DNA from: Sporosarcina aquimarina
GTDB taxonomy: Bacteria; Bacillota; Bacilli; Bacillales_A; Planococcaceae
Assembly (NCBI RefSeq): GCF_023715615.1
Contig: NZ_JAMBOM010000003.1
Location: 186,001 to 250,000 of the forward strand
Length of the DNA stretch: 64,000 nt
Reading direction: 5' to 3'
Numbering within the stretch: the stretch's first letter is position 1; the number at the start of each line of letters is the position of its first letter. Below, in pieces: positions 8,947-18,252 of the stretch. The notes below the pieces were generated by a model. That model made no database searches. It saw only the letters and a list, made by a program, of their open reading frames with translations, and was not told the origin of the DNA. Both the position numbers and the translations under genes were made by a program.

Positions 8947-9374
8947 TTTATGATTGCTTTTCAGGCTTTATGATCACTTCCTCAGGTTTATGAGCACTTT
9001 TCTGGACTTATGATCACTTCCTCAGGATTATGAGCACTTTTCAGGCTTTATGATCACTTCCTCAGGATTATGAGCACTTTTCATGTTTTATGATCACTTC
9101 CTCAGGATTATGAGCACTTTTCAGGCTTTATGATCACTTCCTCAGGATTATGAGCACTTTTCAGGCTTTATGATCACTTCCTCAGGATTATGAGCACTTT
9201 TCATGTTTTATGATCACTTCCTCAGGATTATGAGCGCTTTGTATGCTTTATGATCACTTCCTCAGGATTATGAGCGCTCTTCAGGCTTTATGATCACTTC
9301 CTCAGGATTATGAGCGCTTTGTATGCTTTATGATCACTTCCTCAGGATTATGAGCGCTTTTCAGGCTTTAAAAG
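8947..9374. repeat. 20-bp minisatellite arranged as 40-bp dimers (about 10.7 units)
   Basis: Two related 20-mers alternate: TTATGATCACTTCCTCAGGA and TTATGAGCACTTTTCAGGCT. The array repeats exactly every 40 bp from about 8947 to 9374. Variation is concentrated in the last few bases of the second half-unit (TTTTCAGG, TTTTCATG, TTTGTATG). There are no unique spacers, so it is not a CRISPR array. It fills the gap between the AhpD-like gene's terminator and the end of the FetB-like gene. A second, decayed array of the same family is at 12567-12718. Confidence 0.95.
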
Positions 9375-9478
9375 CACCCCTTCTCAAAAGCTCCTATATA
9401 ATGGCCAAAAATCCAAAATCTAATTTCCTCCCAAAATTTAACCGCGATTGAAACGGTGGGAACATCACTAGCTTACTT

Positions 9479-10237
9479 TTACTCCACGTCTATCTTCATC
9501 AATTGCATCCTTTCTGTAAACAAACTTCGATAGGATAAAAAGCCAAGCAACACACTCGTCATCGCGGCGGTTGAGAGTAACAAAAACACAACGAGTAATT
9601 GAAATTGAACTGCCTGGACCGGGTCCGCTCCTGCGATGATTTGTCCACTCATCATTCCTGGAAGTTGTACAAGTCCAATCGTCTTCTGGCTTTCAATCGT
9701 TGGTATCATGCTTGCCTGAATCGATTTCATTAACTGCCGATTGATGGACTGCTTTGGGGTTCCACCAAGAGATAAAATCAGTTCGCTTTCATCACGATGC
9801 GTTTCCACTTCAGCAGTGAAACGGTTTATAAACAAGATCGCGAGAACCATTGAATTCCCGATCACCATACCACTTAGCGAAATAATGTATTGAGCGGTCG
9901 CAGGAACAATATGTAATCCGAGCAAGACAGTTTGCGTCAATACTTCAATCACCACAAATGTTACAAACAACTTCCACGTGATCCCTTTAATGGCTTTTCC
10001 TTTGTGCCGGGCATTTTGTACAGCAGCAACAATCATCAACAGTACCATTAACATAATGAAAACCGCATGTTCGGAATCGAACACAAATTTCAACACAAAT
10101 CCTACCGCAATAAGTTGCACAGTTGAACGAAGTGCTGCGACAATCGTATCTCGTTCCAGTCCCAGATTCAGCGTTTTTGATAGCAATAAAGGGATGAAAA
10201 CAAATATCAACGTTAAACTTAAGGTCATCCAACTCAT
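9479..10237 (-). CDS. ABC transporter permease, FetB/UPF0014 family
   Basis: 252 residues with about six or seven TM helices. The conserved FetB block is visible: QNARHKGKA near 70, then SGMVIGNSMVLAILFINRF (about 118-136) and the cytoplasmic LGGTPKQSINRQLMKSIQASMIPTIES coupling region, ending in GLVQLPGMMSGQIIAGADPVQAVQFQL. In E. coli FetAB exports iron and protects against peroxide stress; substrate here is inferred from family. It overlaps the ATPase gene upstream by 4 nt (ATGA), so the pair is translationally coupled. Confidence 0.85.
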   Translation of the reverse strand: MSWMTLSLTLIFVFIPLLLSKTLNLGLERDTIVAALRSTVQLIAVGFVLKFVFDSEHAVFIMLMVLLMIVAAVQNARHKGKAIKGITWKLFVTFVVIEVLTQTVLLGLHIVPATAQYIISLSGMVIGNSMVLAILFINRFTAEVETHRDESELILSLGGTPKQSINRQLMKSIQASMIPTIESQKTIGLVQLPGMMSGQIIAGADPVQAVQFQLLVVFLLLSTAAMTSVLLGFLSYRSLFTERMQLMKIDVE

Positions 10238-10983
10238 GACAACACCCCTTTCACAAACCGTTTTACATCTTCATCTTCTGATGCATTAACATCTTCTTTG
10301 TTCCCTTCTTCACGCAACTCTCCATCAACCATGACCCAGAAGTACTCCCCTATTCGATTTGCCTGTTCCAAATTATGAGTAATCCAAACGATAGTAATCT
10401 TTTCAGTCTCATTCAATTTGACGATTAAGTCTTCAATTTCTTGACGGGAAGAGGGATCAAGTGATGCTGTGATTTCATCTAGCAACAAGATTTTTGATTG
10501 ATTTAATAACGTACGGGCAATGGATACTTTTTGCTTTTGCCCCCCGGAGAGTTCACGAGCATCTCTTGTGAGAAGAGATGATGGAAGTCCAACACGATCC
10601 ATGGTGGCAATTGCTTGTTCATCGGATAAAGTTTTACCACGCAGCTGTAATGGAAGTGCTAAATTATCCTGCACCGTGCCTTGTACCATTGGAGAATTTT
10701 GAAGCACAATTCCTACATGTCTCCTAACTGACATTGGGGATTGCTCTTCAATCCGCTTCCCATCTATGTAAATTTCACCTTCTATTGGACTGATGAGGCC
10801 ATTGCATAATTTCAACAATGTCGTTTTCCCCGCTCCAGAAGGTCCGATCAATGCAGTAATCTTCCCTGTTGGAAATTGACCACTCACTTTTTTAATAATA
10901 TCGGTGTGATTCACACCATAACTCACACAATCTAGCACAAGCGCGCATGATGGAGTTGAGGTATTACTAGTTTCTAGGTTCAA
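10234..10983 (-). CDS. ABC transporter ATP-binding protein, FetA-like
   Basis: 249-residue ABC ATPase. Walker A GPSGAGKTTLLK is near residue 42, Q-loop VLQNSPM near 95, signature LSGGQKQKVSIARTLL near 145, Walker B ILLLDEITASLD near 167 and the H-loop in VWITHN near 203. It begins with a TTG at 10983, preceded by ATAGGAG at a long spacing. An ATG in the same area is out of frame and stops after two codons. It partners the FetB-like permease by a 4-nt overlap. Together they probably form a metal (iron) exporter. Alternatives such as a PstB-like role are less likely given the partner. Confidence 0.8.
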   Translation of the reverse strand: MNLETSNTSTPSCALVLDCVSYGVNHTDIIKKVSGQFPTGKITALIGPSGAGKTTLLKLCNGLISPIEGEIYIDGKRIEEQSPMSVRRHVGIVLQNSPMVQGTVQDNLALPLQLRGKTLSDEQAIATMDRVGLPSSLLTRDARELSGGQKQKVSIARTLLNQSKILLLDEITASLDPSSRQEIEDLIVKLNETEKITIVWITHNLEQANRIGEYFWVMVDGELREEGNKEDVNASEDEDVKRFVKGVLS

Positions 10984-11127
10984 TTCATTCAGACTCCTAT
11001 CGTATTGAACTTATTTTTCTTCCAACTTTAATTTTCCGGTTTATTCCATCCAATGACCTATTGTAATTCTACCATTTCGATCAATAATCAAACCATACCA
11101 TATCCCTTTTAACAAGGAGGTCTTACA

Positions 11128-12459
11128 ATGCAAAAATCTTTAGTTCTTAGGAAAAGACGAGTCACTCCTCCAGTTCTCATAGCAAGTAGTTTTTTAGTTA
11201 CGATACTCATAGGGACTGCTTTGCTCAAACTTCCCTTTGCGACAACTGCGCCGATAACTTGGACCGACGCACTATTTACTGCGACATCAGCAACAACCGT
11301 AACGGGACTAAGCGTCTTCGACGTCGCTACTACGCTTACCCTTTTCGGTGAAATCGTGCTCCTTGTTCTTATTCAAATTGGTGGAGTTGGGTTAATGGCT
11401 TTCGCGGTTGCGCTTTTAATGATTCTCGGACGAAAAGTGGGCATGAAAAACCGCATATTTCTCCAAGAAACATTTAGTCAACAATCGATAGGAGGAACCG
11501 TCAAATTTCTGAGAAGCATTTTGAGGTTTGTATTCATAACTGAAGGGATTGCTTTTATTTTGTTATCTCTCATTTGGGTTCCCGATTTCGGCTGGAAATC
11601 CGGTCTTTATTACAGTCTATTCCATGTCGTCTCTGCTTTTAATAACGCAGGATTCTCCTTGTTTCCTGACAACTTAGTAGGGTTTGCCGGTAATCTTTCC
11701 GTCACACTTATACTATCTTCACTCTTCATCATCGGTGGCCTTGGTTTTACTGTTGTCATGGATGTAGTTTCAAAACGGTCATTTAAGCATTGGTCACTTC
11801 ATACGAAAATGATGCTCGCCGGAACGCTTATCGTCAATCTCATCGCTACATTCTTATTTTTCGCACTGGAATATCACAACACGGAAACAATCGGAAACAT
11901 GTCTTTCGGGGATAAAGCGTTGACCTCTTATTTTCAAGCAGTCACGCCAAGGACTGCTGGTTTCAACATGGTACCTATCGGCGATATGGAGGACAGTTCT
12001 CTCTTGCTAACATTGTTGTTAATGTTCATCGGCGGAGGGAGCGCTTCTACGGCATCCGGTATTAAACTGACGACGTTCATCGTCATTGTAGTCGCAACCC
12101 TGGCGTATTTTAAAGGGATGACAGAACCTCACCTATTCAAAAGAACAATCAAATCAGCAATCATTTTTCGCTCTCTCGCAATTGCTGCGGTGAGTTCCAT
12201 GCTCGTATTTATATCATTTTTCTTGTTAACTGTTACAGAATCGTTACCATTCCTCCCATTGTTAATTGAAACGGTGTCGGCGTTCGGAACTGTAGGACTG
12301 TCCGTTGGGATCACGGGGGACTTGACTCCTGCAGGCGAATGGATTCTCTGCGTGGTGATGTTTTTAGGAAGAATCGGACCGTTGACACTATTTTTCCTGC
12401 TCATTCGCCCTAAAAAGGAAACTTTTAAGTATTCATACGATCGCATTCATACAGGATGA
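11128..12459 (+). CDS. KtrB/KtrD-type potassium uptake subunit
   Basis: 443-residue TrkH/KtrB superfamily membrane protein built from four M1-P-M2 repeats. The four filter loops are visible with their conserved Gly: TATTVTGLS, NNAGFS, TPRTAGFN and SAFGTVGLS. Length agrees with B. subtilis KtrB/KtrD (445-449 aa). Such subunits form a dimer gated by a cytosolic KtrA/KtrC octamer using the membrane ion gradient. No ktrA/ktrC gene lies beside it, as is typical for the separately encoded KtrC/KtrD pair. A strong AAGGAGGT site precedes the ATG, and a strong terminator follows. Confidence 0.9.
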   Translation: MQKSLVLRKRRVTPPVLIASSFLVTILIGTALLKLPFATTAPITWTDALFTATSATTVTGLSVFDVATTLTLFGEIVLLVLIQIGGVGLMAFAVALLMILGRKVGMKNRIFLQETFSQQSIGGTVKFLRSILRFVFITEGIAFILLSLIWVPDFGWKSGLYYSLFHVVSAFNNAGFSLFPDNLVGFAGNLSVTLILSSLFIIGGLGFTVVMDVVSKRSFKHWSLHTKMMLAGTLIVNLIATFLFFALEYHNTETIGNMSFGDKALTSYFQAVTPRTAGFNMVPIGDMEDSSLLLTLLLMFIGGGSASTASGIKLTTFIVIVVATLAYFKGMTEPHLFKRTIKSAIIFRSLAIAAVSSMLVFISFFLLTVTESLPFLPLLIETVSAFGTVGLSVGITGDLTPAGEWILCVVMFLGRIGPLTLFFLLIRPKKETFKYSYDRIHTG

Positions 12460-12460
12460 T

Positions 12461-12512
12461 AAAAAGATACCACCATATGCCTGCTTATGCAGATGTATGG
12501 TGGTATCTTTTT
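12461..12512 (+). terminator. strong rho-independent terminator
   Basis: Long stem AAAAAGATACCACCATA / TATGGTGGTATCTTTTT with a loop that itself pairs (GCCTGCTTATGC); T-run at the end. Confidence 0.9.
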
Positions 12513-12566
12513 GTTCTGTAGTCAACATCGGTTCTACAAGGAATTGTAGAGGAGCATCTTTATAGT

Positions 12567-12718
12567 GTTATGAGCACTTCTCCATATTTATGAGCTCTTT
12601 TCGCGGGGTTATGATCACTTTCACGGATTTATGAACACTCTTCTCGGGTTTATGATCACTCTTACCAGATTATGAGCATTTCCCTCTTTTATTAAGTGTT
12701 TCGCTGAGTTTATAGGCA
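12567..12718. repeat. degenerate array of the TTATGAGCACTT minisatellite family
   Basis: About seven imperfect units of 20-22 bp (for example TTATGAGCACTTCTCCATA, TTATGATCACTTTCACGGA and TTATGATCACTCTTACCAGA). The consensus TTATGA(G/T)CACT is shared with the array at 8947-9374. The copies here have diverged and vary in length, suggesting an older array. Confidence 0.85.
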
Positions 12719-12762
12719 GTTAGTATTCAACTATACATACCTTTTACAAAGTCCTTTCATAG

Positions 12763-13467
12763 CTAGTCAATTTTCAATAAATCGTAAGGCGTAATAATCC
12801 CAATTAACTTATCATTGTGCTCAGCGGTATCTGTAATTAAAAGGGCTTCGAGACGCGTTCCTCTGGAGATTGCCCGTTTGAAATAGTCCTCAGCTTCGTA
12901 CACAGATAGATCTCTTCTGACAAATTCAAACGATTCTTTACGTTTTTCATAATTGTAGATGTCAGACAGTGTCGGTATTTCCCGGGAAATAGAATCTTCT
13001 GGCGATTGGCCTGCTAACCAATAAGTAATCCCTGCCGCTGTAATAAGTCCTTTGAATTTTCCATCTTCGTAAATCGGAACCTGTCCAAACTTATTATCAC
13101 GCATTAGCCTAAGGGCAGATGTAAGGGGATCTGACGCTTGTAAAGTATGTACCTTACAACCGAACAATGCACCCACATTGAGCGGATTGCTCACTTTGCG
13201 TTCAATCATTTCGATACGTTCCACAATATCATCATGAGGTTCGGCAATAACATAATCGACTCCTGTCCGATGGTGAATAATTGCGTTTCTCAAGTCACCA
13301 AATTCGCGTAAGTCTTCTTCATGATTACGAACAACAGAATTTTTAATTTTAGCCTTCTCAATCAATCGATAAAATGGCAAAAAACCCGTCTCATCCACTT
13401 TCTTCCCAAGTGCTTTTTCAATACGATTATAGGCGATGATGAAACGATCTGAATTTTTAGCAGTCAT
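12763..13467 (-). CDS. CBS-domain protein
   Basis: 234 residues. The N-terminal 90 residues are helical and unassigned (AYNRIEKALGKK, then RNHEEDLREFGDLRNAIIHHR, which resembles HEPN/DUF86-like 'Rx4-6H' helices). The C-terminal half holds a CBS pair: the first near 110-160 (SALRLMRDNKFGQVPIYEDGKFKGLIT), the second near 180-230 (DLSVYEAEDYF ... KLIGIITPYDLLKID). CBS pairs usually bind adenine nucleotides. The ATG at 13467 is preferred because GTGGAG lies eight bases upstream; an in-frame alternative at 13503 would add 12 residues. Function unknown. It stands alone, after the opp operon terminator. Confidence 0.75.
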   Translation of the reverse strand: MTAKNSDRFIIAYNRIEKALGKKVDETGFLPFYRLIEKAKIKNSVVRNHEEDLREFGDLRNAIIHHRTGVDYVIAEPHDDIVERIEMIERKVSNPLNVGALFGCKVHTLQASDPLTSALRLMRDNKFGQVPIYEDGKFKGLITAAGITYWLAGQSPEDSISREIPTLSDIYNYEKRKESFEFVRRDLSVYEAEDYFKRAISRGTRLEALLITDTAEHNDKLIGIITPYDLLKID

Positions 13468-13528
13468 TAGTGAGGCTCCACTCCTTTCACTTAGTGTACC
13501 CAAATGTTATTAATGGAAGACAAGCAAA

Positions 13529-13555
13529 CTCCACCTCCTAGAAAAGAAGGTGGAG
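13529..13555 (-). terminator. terminator of the opp operon
   Basis: Stem CTCCACCT / AGGTGGAG around an 8-11-nt loop, just downstream of the oppA-like stop on the minus strand. The following T-run is short (TTTGCTT). Confidence 0.6.
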
Positions 13556-13568
13556 CCTATTGACATAC

Positions 13569-15389
13569 TTATTCGCTTACGCCCACTTCATATAGACGCG
13601 TTTCAGATGCCGGATCAATATCGTAATTTACTACACGCTTATTAACCCCTTTAAGCTTATATCGGTATACGGTCGGAATTGCTGGAACTTCTTCGAACAT
13701 ATACTCTTGCCACTCATCATAGACCTTCTTTCGGTATTCCAAGTCAAATGCTTTTTCAGAGGTACCTTGTTTCAGCAGCTCATCGTTCTTTTCACTCGTC
13801 CAGCGAGTCATGTTGAATGAATCTGTGCGGCCATACGTACCTGATGGATCTGGGTCTGAACCAGTTCCCCAAGCTCCTTGGTAGATATCAATTTTCGGGT
13901 CATCATTTTCGACCATGTCATAGAACGCATTGATGTCATGGAGACGACCGTCAACTAGTTCAACTTTCAACCCAACATCTGCCCAGTTTTGCATATACGC
14001 TTTTGCGATTGGCTCCGCTGTTTCGCCCCCTGACATTGAAGCAAAGTTGATGACCAGCTTTTCACCATTTTGGTCTTCACGGATACCGTCTCCGTCTGTA
14101 TCTTTGAAGCCAGCTTCTTCTAGAAGTTCTTTTGCTTTCTCGGGATCATATGGACGTCCTTCAATTTCCTTGTTATGGAAACTTTCAAACACAGGAATGA
14201 TCAAAGTAGTACCTGGGAAGCGAAGACCATGGTAAAGTTTTTCACCAATAGTGGCGTTGTCCATTGCATACCACATTGCTTGGCGAAGCTCTTTGCTTGC
14301 CATTTTAGCATTGGGATCTGTTATGTTTTCCTTCTTTTTTGCATCCCACTTACCTTGTTTAAAACCAATGTACGTGTATGAAAGATCTACTTTAGCTAAA
14401 AGTTCCAGAGTGTCAACGTCTTTCACTGTTAGATATTGATCAGCTGGAATAGTAGCTAGATCCACATCGCCATTTTTCATAGATTCAACGATTGTTGCAG
14501 AACTAACCACTTTTTGTACAATTGATTTAAGAGCTGGTTTGCCTCTCCAATAGTCATCGTTACGTGAGAAAAGTATAGACTCTCCTGGTACGATTTTGTC
14601 AACTTTATAAGGCCCGAACCCAATTGGATTTACACGAATCTTGTCTGATGACTCCAGATCTTTCATAGTGACTTCTCCAGTCATGACATCACCAACATGA
14701 TGACGTGGTGTTGCATTCGACCAGAACCCGGATAGGATGGATGGCGTTGCCTCTGTGAATTTGAATTCCATGTTCTTTTCGTCAATAATTTTAATACCTG
14801 AGATTTCTTTTGTTTTACCTTCGTGGTAAGCAGGCATGCCTTCAATATTTTCAATCATAAAGCCATAACGGTCTCCTACGTAATCAGGATGCCCAAGTAA
14901 CTGGTACGAGTAAAGAAGGTCACTTGTTTTTACAGGCTCCCCATCAGACCAGTTTACGTTATCTTTAATCTTTAATTTCAACGTTTTATTGTCTTCCGAG
15001 AGTTCATACGTCGCTGCACCTTCATTTGTAATCAAGTAATCTCCATCAACATCCAGTAATGCTTCATCAAAGTACTCCATGATCTCCGCATCATACTGAA
15101 CTGAGTAGAAGACAGTGCTCAATGTGCCTTCGAATGGCTCATCTGCAACCAATGCGACTGTCATTTCGCCATCTTCCATAGCTTCCTTATCGTTACTTAC
15201 GGCCAGAGGGAAATCAAGCTCCGCTTTATTATCATCGTCTCCCTTTTCTGTAGTACCGTTGTCTGTGTCCTTATCTTTGCCTTTGTCTTTACCGTCTCCA
15301 CTCGCGTTATCGTTGCCACTACAAGCAGCCAGGAATACACTGAGCACAAGCATCAAACTAGCTAGCAACAAAAAACTTCTTTTCTTCAA
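13569..15389 (-). CDS. oligopeptide ABC transporter, substrate-binding lipoprotein
   Basis: 606-residue family-5 solute-binding protein (OppA/AppA type). The N-terminus KKRSFLLLASLMLVLSVFLAAC is a lipoprotein signal with lipobox LAAC; the mature protein begins at that Cys and then has a Gly/Asp/Lys-rich linker (GDGKDKGKDKDTDNG). SBP_bac_5 signatures include NWSDGEPVKTSDLLYSYQL and GPYKVDKIVPGES. A frame running back to 15518 would bury the signal peptide, so the TTG at 15389, preceded by AGGGGAGGT, is chosen. It is the last gene of the D-F-B-C-A operon. It delivers peptides at the outer membrane face; exact specificity is unknown. Confidence 0.9.
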   Translation of the reverse strand: MKKRSFLLLASLMLVLSVFLAACSGNDNASGDGKDKGKDKDTDNGTTEKGDDDNKAELDFPLAVSNDKEAMEDGEMTVALVADEPFEGTLSTVFYSVQYDAEIMEYFDEALLDVDGDYLITNEGAATYELSEDNKTLKLKIKDNVNWSDGEPVKTSDLLYSYQLLGHPDYVGDRYGFMIENIEGMPAYHEGKTKEISGIKIIDEKNMEFKFTEATPSILSGFWSNATPRHHVGDVMTGEVTMKDLESSDKIRVNPIGFGPYKVDKIVPGESILFSRNDDYWRGKPALKSIVQKVVSSATIVESMKNGDVDLATIPADQYLTVKDVDTLELLAKVDLSYTYIGFKQGKWDAKKKENITDPNAKMASKELRQAMWYAMDNATIGEKLYHGLRFPGTTLIIPVFESFHNKEIEGRPYDPEKAKELLEEAGFKDTDGDGIREDQNGEKLVINFASMSGGETAEPIAKAYMQNWADVGLKVELVDGRLHDINAFYDMVENDDPKIDIYQGAWGTGSDPDPSGTYGRTDSFNMTRWTSEKNDELLKQGTSEKAFDLEYRKKVYDEWQEYMFEEVPAIPTVYRYKLKGVNKRVVNYDIDPASETRLYEVGVSE

Positions 15390-15409
15390 TTGCCTTACCT
15401 CCCCTTTTT

Positions 15410-16315
15410 TTAAGCCAATCTTTGTCTTGCATCGGACGCACGTTTCACTGCTTGCCCGATGTAATTTATACACAGCATCATTACTAAAATCAGTAATGCT
15501 GCAGGTAACCAAACCCATGATTTGTTTTGGACGATATCCGGATTGGTAGCAAATGAAATCAGTTTCCCGAGGGATGGTGTGCTTGCCGGTAATCCAAATC
15601 CTAAAAATGTCAAGCCGGTCTCAAGACCGATGTTCCCTGCGAGAGTTAGAGTCATATTAACAATGACAAGTGAACTTAAATTCGGGAACATTTCGAAAAA
15701 CATGATTTTCCAACTTGGCGTGCCAAGTGTTTTGGATGCGTTAATATAATCCAATTCCCGTTCTGCAAGTCCTCTGGATCGAATCAACCTAGCTTTATTG
15801 AACCAGGCAAACGCACTCATCATGAGAACGAACGCAAAAATGGAATAATCCGGGACAATGACGATAAACACAATAATGAACATAGTACTTGGTAAAACCA
15901 TCAGGAAATCTATTATTCTCATAATGACATTATCAACCATACCACCGAAAAATCCGGCAATTAGACCGACTGTTAATCCGAATAAGCCTGCAATCAACGT
16001 CACACTGAGTCCGATTGTAAATGAGTTACGCGCGCCTAACAGTAGCTGACCGAATACATCCCGTCCACCATCATCCGTACCGAGCCAGTGGGTCTCGGAA
16101 GGAGCCTCCCACGTTTCAAGAAAATTGACTCTTTTAAGTTGTTCCTGATTAATAAACAGCGGTGAACTATAAGCGGTAATTAAAATTGCAATCAGCAGAA
16201 CTAAGGAAATCAACGCCATCTTGTCATGTCTAATCTCTCGCCATATCGTTTTCGCAAGAGATGGATTGTTCACTTTTTCTTTAGCAATCATCTTTTTTTC
16301 ATCAATTGTGACCAT
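15410..16315 (-). CDS. oligopeptide ABC transporter permease (OppC/DppC type)
   Basis: 301 residues. The N-terminal OppC_N segment (WREIRHDKMALISLVLLIAILI) is followed by LGTDDGGRDVFGQLLLGARNSFTIG, the standard OppC entry motif, and six TM segments in all. The EAA-type coupling loop is INASKTLGTPSWKIMFFEMFPN (about residues 185-206). GAGGAGG precedes the ATG. It pairs with the OppB-type permease 26 nt upstream and ends 20 nt before the binding-protein start. Confidence 0.9.
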   Translation of the reverse strand: MVTIDEKKMIAKEKVNNPSLAKTIWREIRHDKMALISLVLLIAILITAYSSPLFINQEQLKRVNFLETWEAPSETHWLGTDDGGRDVFGQLLLGARNSFTIGLSVTLIAGLFGLTVGLIAGFFGGMVDNVIMRIIDFLMVLPSTMFIIVFIVIVPDYSIFAFVLMMSAFAWFNKARLIRSRGLAERELDYINASKTLGTPSWKIMFFEMFPNLSSLVIVNMTLTLAGNIGLETGLTFLGFGLPASTPSLGKLISFATNPDIVQNKSWVWLPAALLILVMMLCINYIGQAVKRASDARQRLA

Positions 16316-16341
16316 TTAGTTTTCCTCCTCATTCGCTTTTC

Positions 16342-17310
16342 CTATTCAATCCGGATACGTGGATCTATGGCACTCAATATGATGTCTGAGAGCATTGTAC
16401 CTACAATAACAGCAGTTCCTGAAATCATAACGATTGCTGTTGTCACAGTAAAATCACGTCCTGTGATGGATTGAATGAAGAGCTGCCCAAGGCCAGGATA
16501 ACTAAAGATCATTTCCAAAAATATTGATCCGGCAATCAACCCTGTTACTTCATAGCCCAGAAATGCGGCGATCGGAAGCATGGAATTCCGCAAAATGTGG
16601 CGTGTGTATACTTTGCCTTCTGGTACCCCTTTGGCACGAGCCGTTTTCACGAAGTCTTTCAGTTTGGTATCGATAATATCATTCCGTAAGTATTGGATTG
16701 TTCCGAAGGTTGCAAGCAATGCCCCGGACATTCCTGGTAATACTAAATGTTTTAGTTTGCTGACATAATACGCCCACGTTCCTGTTTCAATCCGTACATC
16801 GACACTGCCACCCGACGGGAACCAACCGAGTACAAAACTGAATAGAAAGAGCATGAGTAAAGCAAATACAAACAAAGGTGTCGCGAACGAAAAGTAGTTA
16901 TAGGTGACTATCAATTTATCGGCCCAGGTATCTGTCCACCTACCCGCTATAATGCCAAGTGGAATGGCGATAGCATAGGTAACAATAAGAACGAAAAGTG
17001 ATAACGTCACGGTGTTAGCGACTCGGCCGGCAAGCAAATGTGTTACGGGTTGCTTATGCGTGTAAGACTGTCCTAAATCACCTTTCACTGCTTTTCCAAT
17101 CCAATTTCCATATTGTACATACCACGGATCATTGAGCCCATAATGCTCACGAATGCTTTCCATTTGTTCAGGTGTTGCATTGGGATTCCCCATAAATGCT
17201 CCTGTGACAGCATCCCCAGGCATTTGTTTTGCCAATACAAAGATAATTAAACTTAGTAAAAGTAGCTGGGGGATCATAATGAGTGTCCGGCGAAGAATGA
17301 ATTTAATCAT
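16342..17310 (-). CDS. oligopeptide ABC transporter permease (OppB/DppB type)
   Basis: 322 residues, six TM helices. It opens MIKFILRRTLIMIPQLLLLSLIIF with the OppB_N region, has NDPWYVQYGNWIGKAVKGDLGQSY typical of the family, and an EAA loop VKTARAKGVPEGKVYTRHILRNSMLPI at about residues 218-244. GGGGGT lies upstream of the ATG, three bases after the oppF stop. It is the third gene of the operon. Confidence 0.9.
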   Translation of the reverse strand: MIKFILRRTLIMIPQLLLLSLIIFVLAKQMPGDAVTGAFMGNPNATPEQMESIREHYGLNDPWYVQYGNWIGKAVKGDLGQSYTHKQPVTHLLAGRVANTVTLSLFVLIVTYAIAIPLGIIAGRWTDTWADKLIVTYNYFSFATPLFVFALLMLFLFSFVLGWFPSGGSVDVRIETGTWAYYVSKLKHLVLPGMSGALLATFGTIQYLRNDIIDTKLKDFVKTARAKGVPEGKVYTRHILRNSMLPIAAFLGYEVTGLIAGSIFLEMIFSYPGLGQLFIQSITGRDFTVTTAIVMISGTAVIVGTMLSDIILSAIDPRIRIE

Positions 17311-17313
17311 GCG

Positions 17314-18252
17314 TCACATACCCCCTTTTTGAACTGCAACTGAATGTGTAGGAGTAAGCGGTTTCAAGTCGAACATCCGACCGTCTTTATCGAAATAACT
17401 ATCATATTCTTTCCGATATGCATTGTTGATTTCCTTACGTAATTCCATTTTCTCGAAACGTTTTGCAGGATCCATTTCTGGAATTGCGGCAATTAGACGC
17501 TTAGTGTAAAGGTGCTGGGGATTATTGTAGACATCTTCAGCAGTTCCTTCTTCAACAAAACGACCTTTATACATAATTCCAATTCTGTCGCAAATATGTT
17601 TAATAACTCCAAGATCGTGGGATATGAATAAGTAAGTCAATCCGAAGTCTTTTTGAATTTCTTGCATGAAGTTCAAGACCTGAGCCTGTACGGAAACATC
17701 CAACGCTGAAACAGGTTCGTCTGCAATAATTAGTTTTGGATTGAGCATCAGTGCTCGGGCAATCCCGATCCTCTGCCTTTGGCCACCAGAGAACTGGTGT
17801 GGATATTTGTAAATCGATTCTGGGCTTAAGCCAACACGCTCAATCATGTTTTGTACGCGAGTTAGCTCCTCTTTAGGAGAAAGCCGCTCAAAGTTACGCA
17901 GCGGTTCAGCAATTATATTCAAGACGTTTTTTCTTCCGTTTAATGAAGAATAGGGATCCTGAAAAATCATTTGGATATCACGGATATGCTTTCTACGATC
18001 ATGTCCGTTCATATTGGCGAGATTATCACCATTAAACAAAACTTCGCCACCGGTTGCTTTGTTCAGTCCAATAATTGCACGACCTGTTGTTGTCTTTCCG
18101 CAACCAGACTCCCCCACAAGTCCGTATGTTTCCCCGGGTTCCAAATTGAAGCTGACGCCGTCAACTGCACGTACATGATCGACCACGCGGCGGAAGAAAC
18201 CACCTCTTATCGGAAAGTGTACTTGCAAGTCTTTTACGTTAAGTAGTGACAT
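17314..18252 (-). CDS. oligopeptide ABC transporter ATP-binding protein (OppF type)
   Basis: 312 residues from the ATG at 18252 (MSLLNVKDLQVHFPI), preferred because GGAGG is nine bases upstream. The open frame extends 47 codons further but only overlaps the previous gene. Walker A GESGCGKTTTGR, Q-loop FQDPYSSLN, signature FSGGQRQRIGIARAL, Walker B LIIADEPVSALDVS and H-loop FISHDLG are intact. The C-terminal region after residue 260 has the reduced oligo_HPY zone. It overlaps the end of the OppD-type gene by 14 nt, so the two ATPases are coupled and should form a heterodimer. Confidence 0.9.
   Translation of the reverse strand: MSLLNVKDLQVHFPIRGGFFRRVVDHVRAVDGVSFNLEPGETYGLVGESGCGKTTTGRAIIGLNKATGGEVLFNGDNLANMNGHDRRKHIRDIQMIFQDPYSSLNGRKNVLNIIAEPLRNFERLSPKEELTRVQNMIERVGLSPESIYKYPHQFSGGQRQRIGIARALMLNPKLIIADEPVSALDVSVQAQVLNFMQEIQKDFGLTYLFISHDLGVIKHICDRIGIMYKGRFVEEGTAEDVYNNPQHLYTKRLIAAIPEMDPAKRFEKMELRKEINNAYRKEYDSYFDKDGRMFDLKPLTPTHSVAVQKGGM

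Noticed and set aside
8947..9374. Possible CRISPR array
   Set aside because: The repeats are directly adjacent and there are no unique spacers of even length; no cas genes lie nearby.
15410..15518. Extension of the binding-protein ORF upstream of its signal peptide
   Set aside because: It would place 43 residues before a lipoprotein signal and overlap the permease gene; the TTG at 15389 has a strong binding site.
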